NCBI GenBank assembly: GCA_003132205.1
Contig: PKWY01000051.1
Span: 1 to 35,780 of the forward strand
From: Acidimicrobiaceae bacterium
GTDB lineage: Bacteria > Actinomycetota > Acidimicrobiia > Acidimicrobiales > RAAP-2
Length of the DNA stretch: 35,780 nt
Direction: 5' to 3'
The position numbers and the translations under genes were made by a program. Shown one piece after another: positions 1-8,341 of this stretch. The notes beneath the pieces were generated by a model. The model had not been told where the DNA came from. It saw only the letters and a program-made list of their open reading frames with translations, and made no database searches. Numbering within the stretch: the first letter of the stretch is position 1; each line of letters starts with the position of its first letter.

Positions 1-108
1 TTCTTGCGTCGGCGTCGCTTGAATCGATAGTTTCAGCAGTTAGTCAAAGTGCCCGACGCTCGAGCCGGTCACCTTGATATTCTTAGCCTTTCGACAGGAT
101 GGGAACCC

Positions 109-1212
109 GTGAGCACAGATCAAACTTTGGCGATTGGACCTTGGCTGGAAAGACTTTGGGACCAAGGTGGTAGCGACCTGTTGCTCTCTGGAGACTCAGC
201 TCCGCGCATCCGAGTCGATGGCAAACTCCGTCCGCTGGAAGGCGCTCCAGTATTGACGGGAGCGCAGATTGACGAGATTGCACTCCCTCTGCTGACTCCC
301 GGCCAGCTGGCGATCTTCAAGGATCAGCTGGATGTCGACTTCGCCTTCTCATGGCTGGACCGAGCTCGAATCCGTGGCAGTATCTTCACACAGAGGGGCC
401 AGACGGCTCTGGCGCTTCGCGTCATTCCCGCCCGGATCCCGAACTTCGACGATCTGGGGCTCCCGCCCGCCGCAACCTGGGTCTCCGAACAGCCTCGTGG
501 TTTCGTTTTGGTGACCGGTCCAACTGGTTCGGGGAAGTCCACGACGTTGGCGTCCATCATCGACAGGATCAACGAGACGAGGGCGGCGCACATCCTCACC
601 ATCGAAGACCCCGTTGAGTACGTTCACCACCACAAGACGTCCGCGGTCTCCCAACGTGAAATCGGTCTCGACAGTCCTTCCTTCGACCGGGCCCTGCGCT
701 CGGCGTTGCGCGAAGACCCCGATGTCCTCCTGATCGGCGAGATGCGCGACATTGACTCGATCCAGATCGCCCTCACCATGGCCGAAACCGGCCACTTGGT
801 GTTCGCGACGTTGCACACCAACGATGCCCCCCAGGCCATTGACCGAATCATTGACGTGTTTCCAGCGTGGCGCCAAGAACAGACGAGAGTCCAGCTCGCG
901 GCTTCGCTCAGCGCGATAATCGCCCAACGCCTGGTCCCAAGGATCGGGGGCGGCATGGTCGCCGCGTACGAGGTGCTCATCGCCACCAACCCGGTGCGAA
1001 ACCTCATCCGTGAAGGCCGGTCCAACCAGCTCGCGAACGTGATGTTCACCAACACCAAGGAGGGGATGCAGACTTTGGAGTTCAGCCTCGCGACGCTCAT
1101 CACCGACGGAGTGGTCACCTACGAGGACGCGATGAGTGTCTGCGCACATCCGAAGGAGTTGATACGCACACTTGAGCAGATGGGAATGACTCGCGCTAAG
1201 GCGCAAGGGTAA
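109..1212 (+). CDS. pilT: PilT-type twitching motility ATPase
   Basis: Hexameric retraction ATPase of the type IV pilus, acting at the cytoplasmic base of the pilus machine. Counting from GTG 109 (367 aa), the Walker A motif GPTGSGKST lies at residues 137-145, the Walker B-like LLIGEMRD at 207-214, and the histidine box TGHLVFATLHTND at 227-239. The Asp box (TIEDPVEY) is also present, and the length is usual for PilT. I prefer GTG 109 over the upstream GTG 49 because a purine-rich AGGATGGG lies just before it, while nothing similar precedes 49. The next gene begins 2 bp after the stop, and a prepilin peptidase lies nearby, so this is part of a pilus region. PilT and PilU are hard to separate by eye; the PilT family call is secure. 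Confidence 0.93.
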   Translation: MSTDQTLAIGPWLERLWDQGGSDLLLSGDSAPRIRVDGKLRPLEGAPVLTGAQIDEIALPLLTPGQLAIFKDQLDVDFAFSWLDRARIRGSIFTQRGQTALALRVIPARIPNFDDLGLPPAATWVSEQPRGFVLVTGPTGSGKSTTLASIIDRINETRAAHILTIEDPVEYVHHHKTSAVSQREIGLDSPSFDRALRSALREDPDVLLIGEMRDIDSIQIALTMAETGHLVFATLHTNDAPQAIDRIIDVFPAWRQEQTRVQLAASLSAIIAQRLVPRIGGGMVAAYEVLIATNPVRNLIREGRSNQLANVMFTNTKEGMQTLEFSLATLITDGVVTYEDAMSVCAHPKELIRTLEQMGMTRAKAQG

Positions 1213-1214
1213 AG

Positions 1215-1925
1215 GTGAGCGCCAGACGCGGACCAGATCTGCCCTATTCAGTTGTGTGTGGAGTGACACCATCGCGTAAGAAGTGGCTCGTGGCGAGCGC
1301 CAAGACTGCGGGCTCTACGTTCGCTCCCGAGCCTCTCAAGGTCTATGACTCGTTTATCGAAGTGCTCGACGAGCGTCCTTCCTTCTCGTCAATTGTGGTG
1401 AATGCACCCATTGGCTATCGCGATTCACCGGAGATGGGTCCTCGGCACTGCGACTTGGAAGCGAGGGCTCTCCTACACCACCGTGGAAGATTTGTGCACA
1501 ATGCGCCGACGTATCTGACGATGAATAGAGGGTCAGCGGCGCCAGAGGATCACCTTGACGCCATCACCGCCATGCTCCTGCCGAGTTACCTCGAGGTTTC
1601 GCGAGAGATGTTCGCGTACCGCCAGCGTGTCGTGTACGAAGGAAACCCCGAACTCAGCTTCTATCAGCTCAACGGCGACGTACCGCTGCGCCGGTCCAAG
1701 AAGCTCGAAGACGGGCGCGACGAGCGGCGTGTGATCCTGGAGAACAAAGTACCGAACGTCGACAAGATCATCGATGCCGAGCTCGACGGGGTGCCACGCC
1801 GACATCTCCTGGATGTCGCGGCGCTGTTATGGACCGCCCGGCGGGTCTTCTCTCGCGGCGCCAAACGCATACCGGAAGATGCTGAGTGGGATAGTGAAGG
1901 CCTGCGCATGGAGTACGTCTACTAG
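1215..1925 (+). CDS. DUF429 family protein (predicted RNase H-like fold)
   Basis: The 236-aa protein has the layout of DUF429 proteins: an N-terminal strand with VVCGVTPSRKKW, the segment VVNAPIGYRDSPEMGPRHCDLEAR (an acidic or polar-Pro-Ile-Gly motif followed by R-x-C-D-x-x-A-R), then YEGNPELSFYQLNGDVPLRRSKK, matching the family's hPE-SF and S-K-K-x-x-G-R signature. In many members the residue before P-I-G is Asp; here it is Asn (NAPIG), so a catalytic acid may be missing. The family is predicted to have an RNase H-like fold, but its substrate is unknown. GTG 1215 follows the pilT stop by 2 bp, with AAGGGTAAAG serving as ribosome binding site, so it is probably co-transcribed with pilT. No direct pilus role is evident. 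Confidence 0.75.
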   Translation: MSARRGPDLPYSVVCGVTPSRKKWLVASAKTAGSTFAPEPLKVYDSFIEVLDERPSFSSIVVNAPIGYRDSPEMGPRHCDLEARALLHHRGRFVHNAPTYLTMNRGSAAPEDHLDAITAMLLPSYLEVSREMFAYRQRVVYEGNPELSFYQLNGDVPLRRSKKLEDGRDERRVILENKVPNVDKIIDAELDGVPRRHLLDVAALLWTARRVFSRGAKRIPEDAEWDSEGLRMEYVY

Positions 1926-1946
1926 GGACCTTTCGACCCGGCAGGC

Positions 1947-2723
1947 CTACTGGAACCGCTGGAACGGCGCGAGGAGCTCGGGTCCGGCGAAGATTGCCAG
2001 CGCCGATCCGAGCGCCAGGAACACGCCGTAGGGGATCTGCTGGTCGCGGCGCATTCGCTTGGTGGCGATCAGCGCGATTCCAATGACCGCCCCGATCAGG
2101 TTTCCGGAGAAGAACCCCAGCACGACGTAGCGCCACCCGAGCCATCCGAGCCCCAGGCCGAGAATTGGAGCGAGGCGCACGTCCCCGAAGCCCAGGATCC
2201 GCGGACTGGCGAAGTTCATGACGAAGAAGAGTAGGAACCAGGCAACGGCGCAGATCCCCGCGACGAGCAGGTTGTGCCACTCGCCGGTCATCGCCGCGGC
2301 GAGCACCAAAAGGCCGCCAACCATCAGAAGCGTGGGGTAAATGATCTTCTTCGGAAGCAGAAGATGCTCGAGGTCGATGCAGGCGAGCGCGAGGAGGCTC
2401 GCGAGCAGCACGAGGATGGCCGGAAGGGCCCAGTTGTAGCCAAGACGGGCAGCGGCCCCGGCGAAGAGGGCGCCTCCCGCCAACTCAACGAGTGGATAGC
2501 GCGCAGAGATCGGGGAGTGGCAGTTTCGACACTTGCCTCTAAGGAGAAGCCAAGAAAGCACTGGTATGTTGTCGCGCTCGCGAATGGGCATCGAGCACGT
2601 GGGGCACTTCGAGCGCGGCGACACTATCGACTCGTTACGGGGCACTCGGTAGATGACCACGTTCAAGAATGAACCGACGGCCAGGCCGAACAGCGCGCAA
2701 GTACCAATGAGTAGGGCTAACAC
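1947..2723 (-). CDS. pilD: Prepilin peptidase / N-methyltransferase (A24A family)
   Basis: A polytopic inner-membrane aspartic protease that cleaves the leader of type IV prepilins and methylates the new N-terminus. The 258-aa protein starts with a hydrophobic segment containing GSFLNVVIYRVPR, the family hallmark. A cytoplasmic loop follows with two CxxC zinc pairs (C40/C43 and C65/C68), which are usual in bifunctional peptidase/methylase enzymes. The two catalytic aspartates are visible as ACID (D117) and GFGD (D181). About seven to eight hydrophobic helices can be read. The GTG start at 2723 is preceded by GGAGAAAG at about 10 nt. It converges on the DUF429 gene with a 21-bp gap and supports the pilus assignment of this end of the window. 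Confidence 0.92.
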   Translation of the reverse strand: MLALLIGTCALFGLAVGSFLNVVIYRVPRNESIVSPRSKCPTCSMPIRERDNIPVLSWLLLRGKCRNCHSPISARYPLVELAGGALFAGAAARLGYNWALPAILVLLASLLALACIDLEHLLLPKKIIYPTLLMVGGLLVLAAAMTGEWHNLLVAGICAVAWFLLFFVMNFASPRILGFGDVRLAPILGLGLGWLGWRYVVLGFFSGNLIGAVIGIALIATKRMRRDQQIPYGVFLALGSALAIFAGPELLAPFQRFQ

Positions 2724-2757
2724 AGTGCCGACTTTCTCCGCTTGATTACCACGCTAA

Positions 2758-3000
2758 TCAAGGACTTCGTTTGAACTTGACGTCGATGCCACTCGTCGAT
2801 GGATGAATCTGGATGCTCGGCCCAAGACGAGATCTCTCATCTGCAGAGAAAATAGTGGACGCAGTGATTGCAACGGACCTGATTTTCACCCCCGTGGTGG
2901 GACCTGGACCGAAGGCTCCCCCAATTCGATAGGCATCCGAATTATAGTTTGTGAGGAAAACGTGTAACTCCGGATTTGTTACCAGCCCGTTCGTAGTGTC
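2758..3000 (-). pseudogene. Start-less minus-strand remnant upstream of pilD
   Basis: Read on the minus strand, a frame ending in TGA at 2760-2758 is open for 111 codons, back to a stop at 3096-3094. It contains no ATG, GTG or TTG until close to its 3' end. The translation looks like protein rather than a high-GC shadow: it includes GLVTNPELHVFLTNYNSDAY and later GVKIRSVAITASTIFSADE, rich in Thr, Asn and aliphatic residues and poor in Arg. It would end 34 bp before the pilD start on the same strand. The upstream part overlaps the start of the gene at 3014. I infer the 3' end of a gene, perhaps of the pilus locus, that lost its 5' part. Chance cannot be excluded. Confidence 0.4.
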
Positions 3001-3013
3001 GAGAGGATCGCCA

Positions 3014-5890
3014 GTGGGAAACGTAGTCAGTCGCAGGTATCGATACGGCTCGAGTTTCGTGGACCAGGCGTCGGGAGTTCGTTTCGAAGGCCATCACCCC
3101 TACGAGCGTCCTGACCTGTGGCAGCTCTACCTGAACGGAGCCGAGGGAATCTACCGAAATCGAGGTTTCGAAGAGACCCTCCGTAGGAAGGACTTCGAGG
3201 ACGGGACCGGGGTCGCCCTCTTCTTCCTGGGTTTTGACGCCAAAGGCGATGCGGTGGCGGGCGTGAGGTTCCACGGTCCCTTGGAGGGAAGCCATCAGGC
3301 ATTCCTGATGGAGGAGATGGCGTCGTCTCCCGAGATCGACGACATCGGTCGCCTTATTGACAAGGAGGTCCGCCTCGGCGCCTTGGAGAGCAAGGGCGCG
3401 TGGTCCAAAGGTGAAGCCGTCACCGGCCACAGCCTTGTCCTGGCCCTCTCCAGGTGCTTCGTGCACGCGATGAACTGGTTGGGCGCGGAGTTCGCGATCG
3501 CGGCGGTGTCGGACCGTTTGCTGCCGGTGGGGGACCTGACCGGGGCCCGGATGGTGGGCACCTGCTGGGTCCCTTTTCCAGATGAGAGGTACCGTACCGT
3601 CGCCGTTGAGTACCGTCGGACGCTCAGCTACGAGTTGAGCTCGCCGGACAACCAGCAGGCGCTGCGTCTGGAGGGAGAGCAGCTCTCGCGCGGCCCCATG
3701 ATGATCGGGGCGGGAACAGTTGATGACAACTCGACCGCGATGCGCTCGAGGCGTCCGCTGTTGCTCGACGTTGGTGAGCGGAACCATCGCGAGGTCCTGA
3801 GGGTGCTGCGCGAGGATCCTTCGCTGCAGATTGTGGACCGCCTCGAAGAGCAGCGCGAGCAGCTCGCCGAGATCAAGCCGACGCCGGTGCGTCCGCTGCT
3901 CGACGAGGGTCACCGCTGGGTCTACTACCCGTGGCGTCGAGCCGTCGTGCGCCTCCTCGGGCCTCGGGCCTTCTCGGCGCTGCGCCTCGACCGCAACCAC
4001 AACAAGGTGACCCGCGAGGAGCAGGCGAGGCTTCGCACGCTGCGCATCGGCGTCGTCGGGGTCAGTGCGGGCCACTCCATCGCCCATATCCTGGCGATGG
4101 AAGGGCTCGCGGGAGAGCTCCGCCTGGCGGACTTCGACAACGTTGAGTTGTCCAACCTCAACCGCATTCCGGGCAGCGTCCTCGACCTCGGGGTCAACAA
4201 GGCGGTCGTCGCGGCGCGACGCATCGCCGAGATCGACCCCTATCTGCGAGTCGTCGTCGTTCCAGAGGGAATCACCCACGACAACCTGGGAACGTTCCTC
4301 GACGGCCTTGACCTCGTGATCGAAGAGTGCGACTCGCTGGACGTGAAGTTCCTCGTCCGAGAGGCCGCTCGTGAACGGGGCATTCCGGTCGTGATGGAAA
4401 CCAGCGACCGCGGCGTCTTGGACGTCGAACGATTCGACCTCGAGCCCGAGCGACCAATCTTTCACGGGCTCTTGGGCGACATGGACTCCACGAAACTGGC
4501 GGGCCTGACATTGGCGGAGAAGGGCCCGTACGTCCTTCGCATGCTCGGAGCGAGCGAGGTGTCCTCACGAGGGGCGGCGTCGCTCTTCGAGCTCGGCCAG
4601 ACCGTCACCGGGTGGCCGCAACTCGCCAGCGAAGTGACGCTCGGCGCGGTCACGACCGCCGCGGCTGTTCGACGGTTCGGACTTCTGGGCGACCTGCCCT
4701 CGGGTCGAGTCCGTTTCGACGTCGAAGATGTGCTTTCCGGCCTTTCGCCAGTGGTGGTGGACCGTACCGCTGAGGCTGAGTTGCAACTGCCGCCTCCCGA
4801 GGACCCCGCGTCCCTGAGCTCGGATCCGATCGATCTCATCGTCGACGCCGCTCGCAGGGCTCCTTCGGGCGGCAACGTCCAGCCATGGCGTTTCGAGGCG
4901 GACTCCCAGGAGATTCGCTTCTACCTCGTTCCCGAGCGAAGCCATTCGTCCATGGACGTACGCTTGCGGGGAAGCTACGTCGGAGTCGGCGCGGCGATCT
5001 TCAACGCCCGCGTCGCCGCGGCGTCGCTCAAGACCCTTGGTCCGGTGAAACTCCTCCCCGAGGGTCCGAACTCCCTGCACGTGGCAACCATCTACCTCGG
5101 CTCGTCGACCGATGCGGAACTGGCGAAGTTGCAGCCTTCCATCCATACCAGGGTCGCCAATCGGAAAATGGGGCGGCCTTCGCCAATAGACGCCGCAACC
5201 GTCGCGATGCTCAGTCGGGGAGTCGAACGAGAAGGCGCACGCCTGAGATTTGTGACTGATCGTGACCGGATAGAGGAGTGCGCCCAGTTGCTCGCCGAGT
5301 GCGACCGGCTGCGATTCCTCATTCCCGCAGTGCATCAAGAGATGCTCGGCGAGATTCGCTGGCCCGGACGCGATTCGCTCGAAGAGGGAATGGACGTGCG
5401 CACGCTGGAGATGGATCCGGCCGGCATGGGGACCCTGGACCTGCTGCGCCGGACCGACGTGATGGGGCATCTGTCCGACTGGCGCGCGGGCCAGGTGCTT
5501 GGGATGCGAACACGTGTGATGGTTGGATCAAGTTCCGGGCTGGCCGTCGTGACGGTTCCGAGGGCTGACCCGACCTGGTACCTGCGCGGTGGCGCCGCTA
5601 TGGAGCGATTCTGGCTCACCACCGAGTCCCAGGGACTCGCGGTCCAGCCCGTGGCGCCGCTGTTCATCTTCGCGACCGACGAGAAGGACCTGCTGGGCCT
5701 CGGAGGGGAGCGTCATCTCGACGAGATGCACCGGCTTTCGCAGCGATTCGGTGAGGTCTTGGACCTCGAAGATGGAGAGACCATGGTCATGGTCATGCGG
5801 GTGCTCCACGCTTCTCCACCCTCGGTGCGAAGTATTCGCAGGCCTCTGGGACATGTCTTGAACCGCCACCAGGATTCGGCAGTGGCGTGA
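3014..5890 (+). CDS. Rv1355c-like fusion: GNAT-like, ThiF/E1-like and nitroreductase domains
   Basis: The 958-aa product has three parts. Residues 1 to about 240 resemble a GNAT/LuxI-type acyltransferase (similar to N-acyl amino acid synthases); this is a tentative fold guess. From about 343 comes a ThiF/E1-like adenylylation domain: strand LRIGVVGVSAGHS, then DFDNVELSNLNRIPG, which matches the family's ATP-binding D-x-D and SNLNR motifs. The glycine loop is not the usual GxGGxG. From about 604 a nitroreductase (FMN) domain begins with ARRAPSGGNVQPWRF. The ThiF plus nitroreductase pairing is that of mycobacterial Rv1355c (MoeY); the N-terminal part is extra. GTG 3014 was chosen over GTG 2951 because GAGAGGA lies about 7 nt before it. 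The next gene is a GGDEF-EAL protein, as in the mycobacterial neighbourhood. Substrate unknown. Confidence 0.8.
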   Translation: MGNVVSRRYRYGSSFVDQASGVRFEGHHPYERPDLWQLYLNGAEGIYRNRGFEETLRRKDFEDGTGVALFFLGFDAKGDAVAGVRFHGPLEGSHQAFLMEEMASSPEIDDIGRLIDKEVRLGALESKGAWSKGEAVTGHSLVLALSRCFVHAMNWLGAEFAIAAVSDRLLPVGDLTGARMVGTCWVPFPDERYRTVAVEYRRTLSYELSSPDNQQALRLEGEQLSRGPMMIGAGTVDDNSTAMRSRRPLLLDVGERNHREVLRVLREDPSLQIVDRLEEQREQLAEIKPTPVRPLLDEGHRWVYYPWRRAVVRLLGPRAFSALRLDRNHNKVTREEQARLRTLRIGVVGVSAGHSIAHILAMEGLAGELRLADFDNVELSNLNRIPGSVLDLGVNKAVVAARRIAEIDPYLRVVVVPEGITHDNLGTFLDGLDLVIEECDSLDVKFLVREAARERGIPVVMETSDRGVLDVERFDLEPERPIFHGLLGDMDSTKLAGLTLAEKGPYVLRMLGASEVSSRGAASLFELGQTVTGWPQLASEVTLGAVTTAAAVRRFGLLGDLPSGRVRFDVEDVLSGLSPVVVDRTAEAELQLPPPEDPASLSSDPIDLIVDAARRAPSGGNVQPWRFEADSQEIRFYLVPERSHSSMDVRLRGSYVGVGAAIFNARVAAASLKTLGPVKLLPEGPNSLHVATIYLGSSTDAELAKLQPSIHTRVANRKMGRPSPIDAATVAMLSRGVEREGARLRFVTDRDRIEECAQLLAECDRLRFLIPAVHQEMLGEIRWPGRDSLEEGMDVRTLEMDPAGMGTLDLLRRTDVMGHLSDWRAGQVLGMRTRVMVGSSSGLAVVTVPRADPTWYLRGGAAMERFWLTTESQGLAVQPVAPLFIFATDEKDLLGLGGERHLDEMHRLSQRFGEVLDLEDGETMVMVMRVLHASPPSVRSIRRPLGHVLNRHQDSAVA

Positions 5891-5911
5891 TCGCCCGAAA
5901 ATGCATACGAA

Positions 5912-5933
5912 TTGTTGGATTCTTGTTGGATTC
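5912..5933. repeat. Perfect tandem duplication of an 11-bp unit
   Basis: TTGTTGGATTC occurs twice in direct succession just after the stop of the fusion gene and about 105 bp before the GGDEF-EAL start. It may be half-sites of a regulator or a simple slippage duplication. Confidence 0.7.
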
Positions 5934-5969
5934 TCGTGTTTCGATGGCCATTTTCCTTGCAAAATAGCC

Positions 5970-5985
5970 TCTTTCAATTGAAAGA
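5970..5985. promoter_or_regulatory. 16-bp perfect palindrome, candidate operator
   Basis: TCTTTCAATTGAAAGA is a perfect palindrome in an AT-rich patch of an otherwise GC-rich window, 52 bp before the GTG of the GAF-GGDEF-EAL gene. A TATCCT that could serve as -10 lies at 5995-6000, so a dimeric regulator bound here would cover the -35 region. The palindrome is seen directly; its operator role is inferred. It is too AT-rich and loop-less to be a convincing terminator. Confidence 0.5.
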
Positions 5986-6037
5986 TGGTGCTGCTATCCT
6001 CATGATTCAGACCAAATAGCGTTGGAGGCGGTCGGCT

Positions 6038-8341
6038 GTGGGAAATTTCAGACACGCAGACACCATGAATGTTGGTGCGGAGGCTCGGCTCATCGTCGAG
6101 ACGCTTCGCCAAGTCACCCCCCGGGCTGAAATAGTCGCCGTGATCACCGCTTCTGGTCGAAGCATGTCCGGCATTGAGATCGAACCACTGGTCGGGCCGA
6201 AGTCGAAGAACGCCTTCGAGTCCATTCGCGAGCGGGTGGAGGGGCAACTCGCCGGTAAGGAACCGCTCGGCTCGTTCACGTGGGTTCTCGATGACGTCGA
6301 ATGGGGTGTCCTCATCGACGCCATTGAGCTGCTGGACGGCCAGATAATCGGCGCCCTGGTCGTCGCGCGTCATGGCCGCGCCTGGTCCCAGCGCGAGTGC
6401 TCACTCATCAGGGCCTTTGGCGGAGTGTTCAGCCAAGTCGCCACGCTCGCGAACCGCGAAGGGGTGCTGCTTCATCAGCGCCGGCTCGACGAACTCGTGA
6501 GCCAGGTCGCCGAGAGGCTGATGTCGGCCACCGCGGCGAACCATAAAGAGGTGCTGAACTGGACCACTCGCGTCCTCGCGGAGTTCCTCCACTCGGATGT
6601 CGCCTTCCTGCGCCGAAACGACCACGTCAGGGGCGTCAGCATCCTTGAAGCAGAGTGGCCCATTCGTGACGACATACCCGATCCCGACCCGCTCGGAGAG
6701 GTCCGGTTCGATAACGACCCCATCTTCATGGCCACGAAGGACCTTCGCGAGCCGTTCCTGCCAGGCTTTGAGGACACCACCGAGAACTACATGCAGCGCG
6801 TCGAGGATGGGTCCGGCGAGACCTTGATCGCCGGTGCCGCGGTTCCTCTGCTCCTCGGCGACTCGACGTGGGGTGTCCTCGGTTTCATCCACTTCGCGCT
6901 TCGTTCGTGGGTGCCCGCCGAGATCAACGCCCTGCAGGCGGTCGCGTCGATGCTGGTGCAGCTCCAGGCGCGAATCGACGCCGAGGAGCGCACGGCCTAC
7001 AACGCGTACCACGACGACCTGACCGATCTGCCGAACCGGCGGGCGCTGCTGCGCGAGCTGACGCACCGCCTGGGCACCCGTCGTGACACGGCGGTCCTGA
7101 TTCTCGACCTGGACCGGTTCAAGGTGATGAACGACTTCCTCGGCCACGCGACCGGCGACCGGCTGCTGATCACCATCGCCGACCGGATCCGCACCAGCAT
7201 CCGGGCGAGCGACTACGTCGCTCGACTCGGGGGCGACGAGTTCGTGGTGCTCTTGGATGAAGCCAGCAGCGAGATGGAAGTCCAAGCCAGCGCCTACCGG
7301 CTTCTCGGTATCGTCGCCGGACCGGTGAACATCGGCGGTCAATTCGTGAGCCACACAGCGAGCATCGGCATCGCCATCGCCCTAGCGGGCTCCAACGAGG
7401 CCGGCCTGGACCTGCTCAGCTGGGCGGACGGGGCGATGTACGTGGCGAAGGCGCGCGGGCGAAACCAGGCGGTGGTCTTCGACGAAGTGTTGCGCCAGGC
7501 CGCCAATGAGCGTTCCAGCATGGAGTTGATGCTGCGCGAGGCCGTCGAAGGCGACGGATTGCGGCTCCACTACCAGCCCGAGGTCGACCTGCGCACGGGA
7601 CGTCTGCTCTCGGTCGAGGCGCTGGTTCGCTGGCAGCACCCGACCCAGGGCCTCTTGGCGGCGGCGAAGTTCATCAATGTCGCCGAGGAGACGGGGCTGG
7701 TGCTCGAGATCGGGCGCTGGGTCTTCGCCGAGGCGTGCCGTCAGCTCGCCATCTGGCGCCGCGACTATCCCGATCTTCCACTCATTGTCCGCGTCAACAT
7801 GTCCCCGGCGGAGTTCGCGGCGTCCGACCTCGTGGCGTTCGTCGAGAAGTGCATGCTCGACAACAACGTTCCCGGCGACCGTCTCTGCATCGAGATCACC
7901 GAACACGCCGTCGTCGACGAGGCGGACAAGGTCGCGAATATCCTGCGGGGCTTCCAGGATCTCGGCGTGGAGGTGGCCCTCGACGACTTCGGCACGGGAT
8001 TCGCATCGATGACCGAGTTGAAGTACCTGCCGGTGGACCTCTTGAAACTGGACATGAGCTTCGTCGAGGGCATCACGACTGACGATTACGACCGGGCGAT
8101 TGTGGAGTCGATCATCCGACTGGGCCAAGCGCTTCACCTGAGCGTCACCGCCGAGGGCATCGAATGTACCGAGATCGTCGAGAAGCTGCTTGAACTAGGA
8201 TGCGACCGCGGTCAGGGATATCTCATCTCGCGCCCAATCGGCTCAGAGGAGCTCAGGCCGATGCTGAAGGCGGGCGGAGTACCGATGTCCCTGCTGCGAC
8301 CAGCCAAACCAACTCTTGAGTTTGCGAGCACACTATCTTGA
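6038..8341 (+). CDS. GAF-GGDEF-EAL c-di-GMP turnover protein
   Basis: A 767-aa soluble protein with an N-terminal GAF-like region (about 1-150), a second GAF-like domain (150-312), GGDEF (about 320-485) and EAL (495-750). GGDEF is intact at residues 398-402, with an inhibitory RxxD site (RASD, 389-392) five residues upstream. The EAL domain keeps its key residues: EAL at 527-529, NMSPAEF, EITE, DDFGTG, KLD, AEGIE and GQGY. Both diguanylate cyclase and phosphodiesterase activity are therefore possible, with GAF ligands probably setting the balance. GTG 6038 has GGAG about 11 nt upstream; ATG 6065 is an alternative without a clear binding site. Its last codon overlaps the TTG start of the next gene (TTGA). 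The arrangement resembles Rv1354c next to Rv1355c in Mycobacterium tuberculosis. Confidence 0.93.
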   Translation: MGNFRHADTMNVGAEARLIVETLRQVTPRAEIVAVITASGRSMSGIEIEPLVGPKSKNAFESIRERVEGQLAGKEPLGSFTWVLDDVEWGVLIDAIELLDGQIIGALVVARHGRAWSQRECSLIRAFGGVFSQVATLANREGVLLHQRRLDELVSQVAERLMSATAANHKEVLNWTTRVLAEFLHSDVAFLRRNDHVRGVSILEAEWPIRDDIPDPDPLGEVRFDNDPIFMATKDLREPFLPGFEDTTENYMQRVEDGSGETLIAGAAVPLLLGDSTWGVLGFIHFALRSWVPAEINALQAVASMLVQLQARIDAEERTAYNAYHDDLTDLPNRRALLRELTHRLGTRRDTAVLILDLDRFKVMNDFLGHATGDRLLITIADRIRTSIRASDYVARLGGDEFVVLLDEASSEMEVQASAYRLLGIVAGPVNIGGQFVSHTASIGIAIALAGSNEAGLDLLSWADGAMYVAKARGRNQAVVFDEVLRQAANERSSMELMLREAVEGDGLRLHYQPEVDLRTGRLLSVEALVRWQHPTQGLLAAAKFINVAEETGLVLEIGRWVFAEACRQLAIWRRDYPDLPLIVRVNMSPAEFAASDLVAFVEKCMLDNNVPGDRLCIEITEHAVVDEADKVANILRGFQDLGVEVALDDFGTGFASMTELKYLPVDLLKLDMSFVEGITTDDYDRAIVESIIRLGQALHLSVTAEGIECTEIVEKLLELGCDRGQGYLISRPIGSEELRPMLKAGGVPMSLLRPAKPTLEFASTLS

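Noticed and set aside
1..108. 3' end of an upstream gene
   Set aside because: Two frames are open from base 1 (one ending at 30, one near 75), but neither short translation is informative, so no partial gene is called.
349..1272. Long minus-strand open frame opposite pilT
   Set aside because: It is the antisense of a gene with clear PilT motifs, and its translation is rich in Arg, Asp, Val and His without any recognisable fold.
2942..4465. 507-codon minus-strand frame opposite the ThiF/nitroreductase gene
   Set aside because: High-GC shadow of a gene whose sense frame carries recognisable domains throughout.
6401..8137. Several minus-strand frames opposite the GAF-GGDEF-EAL gene
   Set aside because: The sense frame has intact GGDEF and EAL motifs over its length; the antisense frames are compositional artefacts.
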